DNA from: Bacteroidota bacterium
GTDB taxonomy: Bacteria > Bacteroidota > Bacteroidia > Bacteroidales > VadinHA17
Direction of reading: 5' to 3'
Assembly (NCBI GenBank): GCA_021816545.1
Contig: JAKAXP010000009.1
Location: 1-26,032, forward strand
Length of the DNA: 26,032 nt
Below are positions 15,903-24,523 of this stretch, one piece after another (position 1 is the first letter of the stretch; each line of letters opens with the position of its first letter). Under the pieces are notes generated by a model, which was not told the DNA's origin, did no database searches, and saw only the letters and a program-made list of their open reading frames with translations. The position numbers and the translations under genes are program-made.

Positions 15903-18900
15903 TCACCGGGCTCCCCTGATCTCCCTTACTTTGATCTGGTAACCCTTGCCCGGACATGTAGGTTCATATTCTATATCCCGGCCCACGTAGGCAGACCACT
16001 CCTGTTCGGTAAGGTTTCTCGACACCCTGTCACAGATGCCGGCTGTCATGCACCTTATATGTGCCGGACGACGTATCACGTCGTTCTGAGTAGCCGAGAG
16101 AAATGCCTCCCCGCTGTCACTGAAGGCAAGGCGCAGAACATTCTCCTCCCCATCGGTGAAGACAACAGGTGGCTGATCCAGGTTGGCCATTGTCCAGAGC
16201 CTGATCTCACCTGCGGCATCTGCCGTAAGCATCTGACCGTCGCTCCTGTCGAATGCGATGGATCTTACTGCAGTTGTATGTCCTGCTGCATTACCGTCGG
16301 CAAGACCGGTGGAAGTATTCCAGATATCGATCATACCGGTGTCGTCGCCGGTAGCAAGCTTGTCACCTCCCGGGATGAATTTATGAGAGGTGATTACCTT
16401 ATCTCCCGTCCGGATAGGGACATACTTCAGGGGCATTCCGTTGTGCCAGCATAGCAGCCTGCCGTCACCGGTTATTGCTGCAATCATTGCATTACTGTCA
16501 GAGATATCCAGGGCTGTAATGCCTGATGGCTCATTGATAACCTTCAGACTTTTGCGGGTATTTAGATCCCACATTCTGACTCCCCCACCTGAAGAGGAGG
16601 AGACCAGGTGTCCGCTGTCAGAGAACAGCAGCGCGGTTATACCACCGCTGGAGTCCTGCATCTGGTATCCGATAGAATCATCATCAAAGGGTATCATGAG
16701 TATTGCAGAATCGTCTGTCCCGCAAGCCAGCCATGATTTGTCAGGGCTGATGCTCATGGCACTTATGGTCTTGTCGCCTGACCAGATCAGGTTGTATCCT
16801 GTTGCCGGCTGACCGGTGTTCCAGGCGAGAACCCTGCCTCTGGTATCTGCAGTAAAGAACACTCCGTCAGCTCCTTCAGCCATTGCTGTATATTTTGCTC
16901 CGTCAGGGGTAAACCGGGTACAGTATTTATTCCCGTAACGCCTGCAGACATCATAAAGGCCGGCAAACACATCTGCATCTTCCGGGATTCCTGAATACCT
17001 TTCATTGAAGAGGTAAGCCTGCCACGCAAGGAGTATCTGCAGATCCTTCCTGCCACCATGATTCAGGGATCTCACGGCAAGCGATCTGGCCAATGAGAGC
17101 ATCCTGTTCCTGTTGGTCTCCTCGGCTTTCTTCAGGGCTGCAGATTTCTCAGAGGCCATCCTGTTCATTGCCCTTTCGGCTGACCTGGCCTTTGATTCGG
17201 CATCAGCAGTTCTCTTATCCCCTGTTCCTTCCCGGACAAATTCACCATCGGAAGACGTTCTGACAGCTGATGCTAGAATCTCAAGGCTGTCACTCAGTCT
17301 GTCACTCAGGGCAAGAGCTTCGTTCTTCATCTGAACCGCTATTGATTTCTGCCGTTCAGCCCTGTTTCTGAGCGAGTAAACGGCTCCCAGGGCTATCAGT
17401 GCAATGAGTGCAAGCAAGCCGAGTATACTCGCAACAAGCCGTGACCGTCTGATGGTATCGGTATCACTCTTTCGTCCGTATTCTTCACGGATGCTGTATT
17501 CTTCCTCTGAATTCTTAAGGAAGATCATTGCCCTCTCAAATGCCGGATCAATCTTCTCTGCCCATGCAAGTGTGGGATTGTTTTCATCTCTCCACCTGAG
17601 GGCAAGCAGCAGGTCAGGGGCGGTCCAGAGGCGCCCGCTTCCCTCCTGGTACTGTGCAGCGGCGGCAGCAAGCTGCCTGTAAAGCTTCACAGAGGTCTCC
17701 TCCTCGTCCATCCACCTGCGGAGAGTGCCCCAAAGCCGGATAATGCTTTCATGGGTAAGATCGAGGATGCTCTCTCCGTTCAGGGGGATCTCCTTGGATG
17801 GAGTCAGAAATGAATATTCCGGTGACCTGAATACCTCGGCAACGCCTATGATTTCTCGTTCCAGGCATCCGGTCTGGGCTGCTATAGTGGAGATTCGCTC
17901 AGGCTTGCGCAGTTCCCTTCCGTCGTCTGTACGTGTTGTTATTGCACGGAAGAGGCGGGCGCAAACATATCGGTGCCTCTCGTCAAGCGATTCATATGCC
18001 TGCCCGGCATGCTGAGATATGGCACCCTTAAGCTGACCTACGGCTTCATAATCAGATACGCTTATCGGGCGGCTAAGGTCACCCAGCCTGCTCCACTGGT
18101 TCCAGAGCCGCATCATCAGGTGCTGCAGCACAGGCAACTGACCTGGTCTCTCCTCAAGATCACTTAAAATTAGCTTTACAAGCGATCTGTCAATTGAACC
18201 GCCTGAGAGTTTCACCGGCTCTTCTATTACTGCAGCCAGCTGGTCATGCGGTATCTGGGGCAGCAGGTAACTGCTGCTGTTCATCAGGTTCGTCAGCGAG
18301 TGGAACCTTCCGCATTCGGAAACATATTCTGACCTGAGTGTGACAATAATGTAAAGCCCCTGGTCAGGCTTCTGCATAGCATTGACTATCAGGTCTATGA
18401 AATCAGTGGCATCATCGCCGGGTGTACCCCCGGCGGTTGCAGGGCTGAAACGGAAAAGCTCCTCAAACTGGTCAATAACTATCACCACCTGCTGCCGCAG
18501 GTTTTTCCTGATCCGGTTGATCACATCGGTAAGTCCCTCGGTCCTGTTATTCAGTGATGCCGCAACGCTTACCTCTGACAGCTGTGCAAAGCCTGCACCT
18601 GCGGAAAGAGCCGACAGTTCCGAAGCCAGGTGGTCAACAGGGTTGAGGGCGGGCCTGAAGACCATGTACGACCATGATTTCTTCTCTTCAGCGTTCTCCT
18701 TCAGCAGGGCAGGGATGACACCTGACAGCACCAGTGACGACTTGCCGCTGCCCGAGGCGCCCAGCACGGCAACAAACCTGTTTTCCTTCAGCCTGGAAAC
18801 AACCTTAAGGGTGCTTTCCATCCGCCCGAAAAACAGATGCCCCTCATCCGGCCTGAATGCTCTCAGTCCCGGGAAAGGATTGGGTCTAATAATTATATTT

Positions 18901-18911
18901 CGTTCTGGCAT
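15903..18911 (-). CDS. Membrane-anchored nSTAND-type NTPase with seven-bladed WD40 propeller
   Basis: 1002 residues. NPFPGLRAFRPDEGHLFFGR opens a nSTAND1-like NTPase: Walker A GASGSGKSS (51-59) and Walker B IVIDQFEELFR (144-154), followed by an AAA-lid/winged-helix part and a DLTHESIIRLW segment. One hydrophobic helix follows (about 493-515, LVASILGLLALIALIALGAV), flanked by basic residues on both sides, then an Ala/Lys/Glu/Arg-rich coiled coil (about 520-615). The C-terminus has WD40 units: I count seven, about 675-960 (for example SISPDKSWLACGTDDSA, LLFSDSGHLVSSSSGGG, AFDRSDGQMLTADAAGE). A tail has cysteines and RNLTEQEWSAYVG...YEPTCPG, a motif I recall in other WD40-STAND proteins. STAND proteins are ligand-gated switches; the ligand here is unknown. 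It starts 11 bases after the helical-repeat membrane gene. Confidence 0.87.
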   Translation of the reverse strand: MPERNIIIRPNPFPGLRAFRPDEGHLFFGRMESTLKVVSRLKENRFVAVLGASGSGKSSLVLSGVIPALLKENAEEKKSWSYMVFRPALNPVDHLASELSALSAGAGFAQLSEVSVAASLNNRTEGLTDVINRIRKNLRQQVVIVIDQFEELFRFSPATAGGTPGDDATDFIDLIVNAMQKPDQGLYIIVTLRSEYVSECGRFHSLTNLMNSSSYLLPQIPHDQLAAVIEEPVKLSGGSIDRSLVKLILSDLEERPGQLPVLQHLMMRLWNQWSRLGDLSRPISVSDYEAVGQLKGAISQHAGQAYESLDERHRYVCARLFRAITTRTDDGRELRKPERISTIAAQTGCLEREIIGVAEVFRSPEYSFLTPSKEIPLNGESILDLTHESIIRLWGTLRRWMDEEETSVKLYRQLAAAAAQYQEGSGRLWTAPDLLLALRWRDENNPTLAWAEKIDPAFERAMIFLKNSEEEYSIREEYGRKSDTDTIRRSRLVASILGLLALIALIALGAVYSLRNRAERQKSIAVQMKNEALALSDRLSDSLEILASAVRTSSDGEFVREGTGDKRTADAESKARSAERAMNRMASEKSAALKKAEETNRNRMLSLARSLAVRSLNHGGRKDLQILLAWQAYLFNERYSGIPEDADVFAGLYDVCRRYGNKYCTRFTPDGAKYTAMAEGADGVFFTADTRGRVLAWNTGQPATGYNLIWSGDKTISAMSISPDKSWLACGTDDSAILMIPFDDDSIGYQMQDSSGGITALLFSDSGHLVSSSSGGGVRMWDLNTRKSLKVINEPSGITALDISDSNAMIAAITGDGRLLCWHNGMPLKYVPIRTGDKVITSHKFIPGGDKLATGDDTGMIDIWNTSTGLADGNAAGHTTAVRSIAFDRSDGQMLTADAAGEIRLWTMANLDQPPVVFTDGEENVLRLAFSDSGEAFLSATQNDVIRRPAHIRCMTAGICDRVSRNLTEQEWSAYVGRDIEYEPTCPGKGYQIKVREIRGAR

Positions 18912-18922
18912 TGGAAAGAGTA

Positions 18923-21271
18923 TTATGTTGCAGGAACCCCCTCCTGGCTATCCATGTAATTTACAAATATATCTTCGAATTCCGAATAGTAAAAGACAAA
19001 CGCGGCAATATCTGCCAACGGCAGTGAATAGAGTCCGGTTTTCCCGTTCCTTGATGGTACCACCCAGGAAATCACGCCGGGAAGTGAACCGGCGTCATAT
19101 GACTCAGAATAGTGCATCCGCGAAGCAAGCATAATCATCTTTTCTTCAGGAATATTGTTGAAGCAGAGGCTCAGGAACCTTGTCTTCTCAAAAATCATGG
19201 CTGCCTCGGGAGTAGTTCCTTCAATCACTGCTGAGATGCGGGCCCTGACCTGGCCGGGAAGCCGTGATTCAGCATCCCTGTACCAGCCGGGATTTACGGT
19301 GCGTATTGCCCTTGCGCTCTCCTCCTGCAATATCGGGCTGTTGCTGAAGAGGTATGAAACCGCATGCTCCCTGTCAAGGCCACGCCTTTCGGTTGCAGTC
19401 AGATGGAGGGCACAGGCCTTGCTCCAGGTCCCGGTTATATTCTGTTCTGAAGCGAGCAGGAACGACGAGATAGCCCGGCCTCTTACGCTTCTGACGGGGA
19501 AATAAATTGAAAGTTCTGCGAGCCGGTAGCTGTCCGAACTGTTGCCCAGCAGTGCCCTGAGAGGCCTTCGGAGAGGTTCGTCAATCATGCTGTCAATGGC
19601 TTCGGAGGCGAGGCCTGCCTGGCTGGGGCTGTCATTCCGCCCAAGGGGAAGCATTATCTCCGATGCCGCTTTGCCTTCAAGGAGTGAAAGAAGGCAGCAG
19701 ATCAGTTCACAATTCATCTTCCTTTCCCGCTCAATGGCAGCAGACAGAAGAAAATACCTGTTTCTCGTAGCCTCGCTCTGCATGGCAATCAGCCTGGCCA
19801 CAACATGAATCGTTTCAATAAGTGTCTCTTCGATTCTCTGCCGGTGCTTGCCCTGCGGTGACCAGCCCCTGCTGCACAGTATGGAGGCAGCCTTAAGGCG
19901 GACTCCCATATGGCCTCCTGCAATGAAATTCCCCAGCCATGGTAACGCCTCCATCAGAGGCATGGCCTCAAGGAGCCTGAGTATTATGTAGTTTTCCCGC
20001 TCGCTGTTGCCCGGTTTGATTGCAGTGCCGATTATGTCACTGTATACTTCCTGGCCGAACTGCCTCAGGACATAAAAGGCTTCACGTGCAGTATCCGGAT
20101 TGCTGAGTGCCTTCAGCACCTCATTACGCAGCATTGTCATACCGTAGCGACCTGCCGCCATCAGCCCCGTCCGTCTCACTTCAGGGCTTGGGTCACCCAG
20201 AAGCTTCACGATATCCTGTTCCTGTGGTTTGCTCCTGCCCAGCATTATTGCCCTGGCAACGGCTGCTTTTTCCATAATACCGGGAAGGCGCAGCAGGTCA
20301 TTGTTCCTGACAGGATCGGAATAATACCTCTCGATGACTGAAATTCCGGCAGCAGCATCCTCCCTGACCTTTTCGGCGAAACGGTGGTCAGAGGCAATCG
20401 CCCTCATCGCAGGGATAAGCGCCGGATCAAACGTTCTTGAAGCAAGGGTGATGACTTCCGTGGCATAGGCGTCACCAGCATTACCGGTCAAATAATCGAG
20501 CCTTCCGCTGATGAGGTCCAGGTAATGGTCGGGAACAAGCATCACACTTCTGAATCCTTCATCTCCTTCTCCATGTACCTGCTGCCCCGGGTCACCTGCA
20601 GCCTGTGCAACAGGTTTCGAGATCATCCCGGAGAGCCTGTTCCGGAAGTGTGCCAGGATGATGATGCCGGTTATCATCATTGCAATCGCCGCCAGCGGGA
20701 AGACAAAGACCGTGTGTGAAATCCTGATCCCGAAAGCCAGGGTCACCACGACAATCGCTAAGGCAAGGTGGGAAGAGATTACAAGAGTATTCCGGGTCAG
20801 GTTACCTGCCTTCACAGCAAAAGGGGAAATGCCTGCTTTTTCCTCGAGGTAAAGGACTGAGGCCATTGCAGGGAGGGTTACAACAGCCATTGATGAGAAG
20901 AAGAACGCAGAGGCAAAGGAGGTTACAAATCCGGAAAGAAGCAGAAGAGACTCCCTGCCTGTCAGGTCATAATAGATGTTGATTATGGCAGCCGGAACAG
21001 TAAGGGAAAGAAGTATTGCGGGCGCCAGCATAAGCTTTCCGCGAAGCCGGAGGTTTCTCAGTACGGGAAGGTAGAACCTGTTCCTGATCATCAGCCCTGA
21101 TCCGATAACGATTCCGGAGAGTGTAAGTGTAAAAAAGACCGGGGTTGCCCTGAACATTGAGAGATCAGTAAGTACAGCCACCAGAAATGCCGATGTTGCA
21201 GCCATCAGTGCTGTCATTGACAGGAAGGCCCACTTGAAACCGGTTTTCATTTCCCTTCGAGGTTTTGACAT
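18923..21271 (-). CDS. Polytopic membrane protein with long HEAT-like repeat region
   Basis: 782 residues in two parts. The first 210 hold about six hydrophobic helices (near 11-34, 42-62, 78-101, 108-141, 160-181, 186-209), with FASAFFFSSMAVVTLPAMASV and ALAIVVVTLAFGI as clear examples. The rest is helical and soluble: a PDHYLDLISGRLDYLTGN segment, then HEAT-like repeats, best seen at LLGDPSPEVRRTGLMAAGRYG and following (roughly 310-470). The last 90 residues (from 692, MIFEKTRFLSLCFNNIPEEKM) resemble, weakly, the first helices of a cyclic-nucleotide-binding domain; this is a guess. The layout recalls transporter-HEAT fusions of the Npt type, but I cannot assign a transporter family. It is 11 bases upstream of the nSTAND gene, so the pair is probably one transcription unit. 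Function unknown. Confidence 0.75.
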   Translation of the reverse strand: MSKPRREMKTGFKWAFLSMTALMAATSAFLVAVLTDLSMFRATPVFFTLTLSGIVIGSGLMIRNRFYLPVLRNLRLRGKLMLAPAILLSLTVPAAIINIYYDLTGRESLLLLSGFVTSFASAFFFSSMAVVTLPAMASVLYLEEKAGISPFAVKAGNLTRNTLVISSHLALAIVVVTLAFGIRISHTVFVFPLAAIAMMITGIIILAHFRNRLSGMISKPVAQAAGDPGQQVHGEGDEGFRSVMLVPDHYLDLISGRLDYLTGNAGDAYATEVITLASRTFDPALIPAMRAIASDHRFAEKVREDAAAGISVIERYYSDPVRNNDLLRLPGIMEKAAVARAIMLGRSKPQEQDIVKLLGDPSPEVRRTGLMAAGRYGMTMLRNEVLKALSNPDTAREAFYVLRQFGQEVYSDIIGTAIKPGNSERENYIILRLLEAMPLMEALPWLGNFIAGGHMGVRLKAASILCSRGWSPQGKHRQRIEETLIETIHVVARLIAMQSEATRNRYFLLSAAIERERKMNCELICCLLSLLEGKAASEIMLPLGRNDSPSQAGLASEAIDSMIDEPLRRPLRALLGNSSDSYRLAELSIYFPVRSVRGRAISSFLLASEQNITGTWSKACALHLTATERRGLDREHAVSYLFSNSPILQEESARAIRTVNPGWYRDAESRLPGQVRARISAVIEGTTPEAAMIFEKTRFLSLCFNNIPEEKMIMLASRMHYSESYDAGSLPGVISWVVPSRNGKTGLYSLPLADIAAFVFYYSEFEDIFVNYMDSQEGVPAT

Positions 21272-21319
21272 ATCCGGGATTAGGAAGTGACTTACTTATA
21301 CAAGGTACGTGAAAAAATC

Positions 21320-21327
21320 CAAAACTA
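21320..21327 (-). promoter_or_regulatory. Candidate -7 element for the HEAT/nSTAND pair
   Basis: On the minus strand TAGTTTTG matches TAnnTTTG exactly and contains the aroK stop codon. It lies about 49 bases before the HEAT-gene ATG at 21271. No TTTG lies 19-21 bases upstream, so the match is half complete and may be chance. If real, the pair could be transcribed separately from aroK. Confidence 0.3.
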
Positions 21328-21852
21328 CAAGTAGCCTCCCTTTGACCTGACTGCCCCGGCTATCATGGCAGTCATCTCCTCCTCAGTCAGGGTTTCTGCA
21401 TCGAGAATGAGATCTGCCCTTTCATACCAGGAGCTTCTGACAGCCAGCAAATTTCTGACCCTGGAATCGAGTTCAGCCGGTCCGGCATCCTTAAGCAGAG
21501 GCCGTTGTGTCCCTGACCGTTTGAGCCGGGTCACAAGGGATTCAACAGGTAACCGCAGGTAGACCGTCAGGCCGGTTGAGTTCATCACAGCCATGTTTCC
21601 CTCTGAACATGCTGTGCCTCCGCCACATGCGATGACCGACCTGGTGAGTGCTGAAACCTTTCGCAGAGCCTCAGCTTCGGCCCTGCGGAAATATTCCTCA
21701 CCCTTTGATGCAAATAACCCGGATACTGTCATCCCTTCCTTTTCCTCGACGAGTTTGTCAAGATCAGCAAATTTCCAGCGAAGAAGTGCAGCTATACCCT
21801 TCCCGGCGGAGCTCTTTCCGCTGCCCATGAATCCTATAAGGTAAATATTCAC
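21325..21852 (-). CDS. aroK: Shikimate kinase
   Basis: Phosphorylates shikimate at the 3-hydroxyl, fifth step of the chorismate pathway, in the cytoplasm. 175 residues, the usual size for the single-domain enzyme. Walker A GFMGSGKSS (7-15) binds ATP; D30 and D32 in FADLDK bind magnesium and shikimate; the FRRAE motif (55-59) and CGGG (76-79) contact shikimate; KRSGTQRPLL is the mobile lid carrying the catalytic arginine. Its start is 6 bases after the parC stop, so the two are probably cotranscribed. The stop codon lies inside a promoter-like element. Confidence 0.95.
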   Translation of the reverse strand: MNIYLIGFMGSGKSSAGKGIAALLRWKFADLDKLVEEKEGMTVSGLFASKGEEYFRRAEAEALRKVSALTRSVIACGGGTACSEGNMAVMNSTGLTVYLRLPVESLVTRLKRSGTQRPLLKDAGPAELDSRVRNLLAVRSSWYERADLILDAETLTEEEMTAMIAGAVRSKGGYL

Positions 21853-21858
21853 GGGTTC

Positions 21859-24507
21859 TTAAAGGTCTAGTTTCATCTGAGCGGGATCATCAGGTGCGTG
21901 AGGCTGAGGAGGAAAGTCGTCCTCACTGCCGTTTTCGGGCTCGGGGGGCGGTGGTGCTGCCTCACTCCTGACAACAGGATCAAGCTCACGTATATCGGCC
22001 ACACTGTAATTTGACAGCCTTTTTCCCTTGGCACGGAAGCTCTTGACTCCAATGAATTCCGCCACCTCAATAATTTCCTGCTTCCTTCCCTCGTTTTTTC
22101 CGCCGAATTTCAGCTCAAACCGAGGGTACTCCACCTCTGTAAGGCTTGCCAGCCTTGATCCCTCACTGTCTGAGATGAAGCACTGAAGCCTGTCTGATTC
22201 CTCGAATGCAAACCGCTTGACATAGTAAAACTCCTGCTCCTGATCCCAGTAAACTGCGGAAAATATTTTTGACTCCCTGAACTTCTCAAGGAGAAGAAGG
22301 TCGTCCTCAAAATGCGATGAAAGGTCAGTGCCGGAGGTCCGGTACCACCCGTTGCGTGTCACAACAAGAAGCATCTCTTCGGAAGCGAACTCTCCGAGGA
22401 ATTTGCCCCGGCCGTCGGCGTTCAGCCTCATCACCGCATCATCAAACCATAGCTTGCGGCCACCCAGGGTTGAGAGTCCCTTCTCTTTCAGGGTTATCTT
22501 ATGGACCGGGTTCTTTGTAAGAATATTGCCCATTGAACTGCGCCCCTTGATTGCAAGCTCACCGAAGTCAAAATCAAATGTGAGCTTCTTGAGCCTTGCC
22601 TTGGGCTTATGGTATATCCGTATCACCTCAGCCTCACCGTTTGGGTTGGCACTCAGGTAAAGGATCCTGGTGGCGGCCGTTCCCCTGCCGAGGTTGTACT
22701 CCTTGTCACGCGTCAACCCTGTGAGGGCGCAGCGTTTGACATAATAAGGGCCCTCCCGGCCATCCTGGTAGGCAACATTATAAATTGTGCGGGTATCATT
22801 CCTGAGGAAAACCTGCACATGGATCACATCCTTGCCGACGAACTGCTTCTCTGCAACCTTGGTGATGAGATAGGTGCCATCTTTCCTGATCACGATTATA
22901 TCATCTATATCAGAGCAGTCGCACACAAACTCATCCTTCTTCAGCCCTGTGCCAATGAAGCCTTCCTGACGGTTTACGTAAAGCTTGGCGTTGGCAGCCA
23001 CCACCTTGGTGGCTTCAATGGTTTCAAAGCTCCTGATCTCGGTCCGGCGTTCCCTGTCCTTGCCGTACTTCTTCTTTATCTGCCGGTAGTAGTTGATTGC
23101 ATAGGGGATGATGTTCGCCAGGTGGTTGGCAACCTCTTCCAGTTCAGATTCAAGACCGCGGATGTGCTCATCTGCCCTTGAGGAGTCATACTTCGAGATC
23201 CTTTTGATCTTAATCTCCGTGAGTTTGATGATGTCATCACGGGTGATCTCGCGTTTAAACAGTTTTTTGTAGGGTTTAAGTCCCTTGTCAATCGCTGCAA
23301 TGACGGCCTCCCATGTCTCAGCCTCCTCGATGTCACGGTAGATCCTCTTTTCGATGAAGATCTTTTCAAGCGACGAAAAGTGCCATTCCTCCTCAAGTTC
23401 GGCCTTGCGTATTTCAAGTTCGCGTGTAAGCAGTTTCACCGTCTGGTCAGCCGAATGCCTCAGGATGTCACTGACCCCGATGAATGCAGGCTTGTTTTCG
23501 TCAGTAATGACGCAGGCATTGGGTGATATTGACAGCTCGCAGTCAGTGAAGGCGTAAAGGGCATCGATGGTTTTGTCGGGAGAAACGCCACTCTGCAGCT
23601 GAATCACTATCTCAACTCCGCCTGCGGTGTTATCATCGATCTTCTTAATCTTGATCTTGCCCCTGTCATTCGCCTTTACGATTGACTCAATGAGTGAAGA
23701 GGTGGTCTTGCCGAAGGGTATCTCAGTGATCACCAGCCCTTTCCTGTCGACCTTTTCGATTCTTGCCCTGACTTTTACGGCTCCGCCCCTGGCTCCGTCA
23801 TTGTACTTTGACACATCTATCATTCCCCCTGTGGGGAAATCGGGATACAGTTCAAATGGTTTGCCCTGGAGGTAGCTTATGGATGCGTCAATAAGTTCAT
23901 TGAAATTATGGGGGAGTATCTTTGAGGAGAGCCCTACTGCTATGCCCTCCACACCCATTGCCAGCAGCAGCGGGAACTTGACGGGCAGCGTGACGGGTTC
24001 CCTGTTGCGGCCGTCATATGAACTCATCCATTCGGTGGTCTTGCTGTTGAAGGTCACCTCAAGCGCGAACTTTGAGAGCCTTGCCTCTATATAACGGGGT
24101 GCTGCGGCGCCGTCGCCGGTAAGAATGTTCCCCCAGTTTCCCTGTGCCTCCACCAGCAGTTCCTTCTGGCCAAGCTGAACCAGTGCATCACCAATTGAAG
24201 CGTCACCGTGAGGGTGAAACTGCATTGTATGACCGATAATATTGGCGACCTTGTTGAACCGTCCGTCATCCATGCGCTTCATGGAATACAGGATCCTGCG
24301 CTGCACAGGCTTCAGCCCGTCGGAAATATGGGGCACGGCACGTTCAAGGATCACGTATGAGGCATAATCAAGGAACCAGTCCTGGTACATGCCTGACAAC
24401 GCCGTGACTGTATGCAGGGCTTCCGGTATATAGCTGGTCTTGTGTTCTTCCTTCTCCCCTCCTTCTTCGTCGGGGATCAGTTCAAATGGATCACTCTCTT
24501 TCATCAT
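21859..24507 (-). CDS. parC: DNA topoisomerase IV subunit A, Bacteroidota type
   Basis: Cutting and rejoining subunit of type IIA topoisomerase IV, which unlinks daughter chromosomes. 882 residues. GMYQDWFLDYASYVILERAVP and ISDGLKPVQRRIL open the breakage-reunion domain; HTMQFHPHGDASIGDALVQLG is the winged-helix region; the active-site tyrosine is Y139 in AAAPRYIEARLS. A long coiled-coil segment follows (ELEIRKAELEEEWHFSSLEKIF). The C-terminal third contains propeller-like repeats without an obvious GyrA box, which favours ParC over GyrA. It ends in an acidic, proline-rich tail, EAAPPPPEPENGSEDDFPP. The position matching E. coli GyrA Ser83 is A103, and the matching Asp87 is D107. It lies 16 bases after parE. 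Confidence 0.93.
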   Translation of the reverse strand: MMKESDPFELIPDEEGGEKEEHKTSYIPEALHTVTALSGMYQDWFLDYASYVILERAVPHISDGLKPVQRRILYSMKRMDDGRFNKVANIIGHTMQFHPHGDASIGDALVQLGQKELLVEAQGNWGNILTGDGAAAPRYIEARLSKFALEVTFNSKTTEWMSSYDGRNREPVTLPVKFPLLLAMGVEGIAVGLSSKILPHNFNELIDASISYLQGKPFELYPDFPTGGMIDVSKYNDGARGGAVKVRARIEKVDRKGLVITEIPFGKTTSSLIESIVKANDRGKIKIKKIDDNTAGGVEIVIQLQSGVSPDKTIDALYAFTDCELSISPNACVITDENKPAFIGVSDILRHSADQTVKLLTRELEIRKAELEEEWHFSSLEKIFIEKRIYRDIEEAETWEAVIAAIDKGLKPYKKLFKREITRDDIIKLTEIKIKRISKYDSSRADEHIRGLESELEEVANHLANIIPYAINYYRQIKKKYGKDRERRTEIRSFETIEATKVVAANAKLYVNRQEGFIGTGLKKDEFVCDCSDIDDIIVIRKDGTYLITKVAEKQFVGKDVIHVQVFLRNDTRTIYNVAYQDGREGPYYVKRCALTGLTRDKEYNLGRGTAATRILYLSANPNGEAEVIRIYHKPKARLKKLTFDFDFGELAIKGRSSMGNILTKNPVHKITLKEKGLSTLGGRKLWFDDAVMRLNADGRGKFLGEFASEEMLLVVTRNGWYRTSGTDLSSHFEDDLLLLEKFRESKIFSAVYWDQEQEFYYVKRFAFEESDRLQCFISDSEGSRLASLTEVEYPRFELKFGGKNEGRKQEIIEVAEFIGVKSFRAKGKRLSNYSVADIRELDPVVRSEAAPPPPEPENGSEDDFPPQPHAPDDPAQMKLDL

Positions 24508-24523
24508 GTACTGAAACCTTCAC

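Noticed and set aside
15903..21271. Reading the nSTAND/HEAT pair as an Avs-type antiphage system
   Set aside because: No nuclease, protease or other known Avs effector domain is present, the STAND protein ends in WD40 rather than TPR repeats, and the setting is housekeeping genes rather than a defence island.
22609..23181. Open frame of 190 codons on the plus strand inside parC
   Set aside because: A shadow of parC on the opposite strand, with no family features or start signals.
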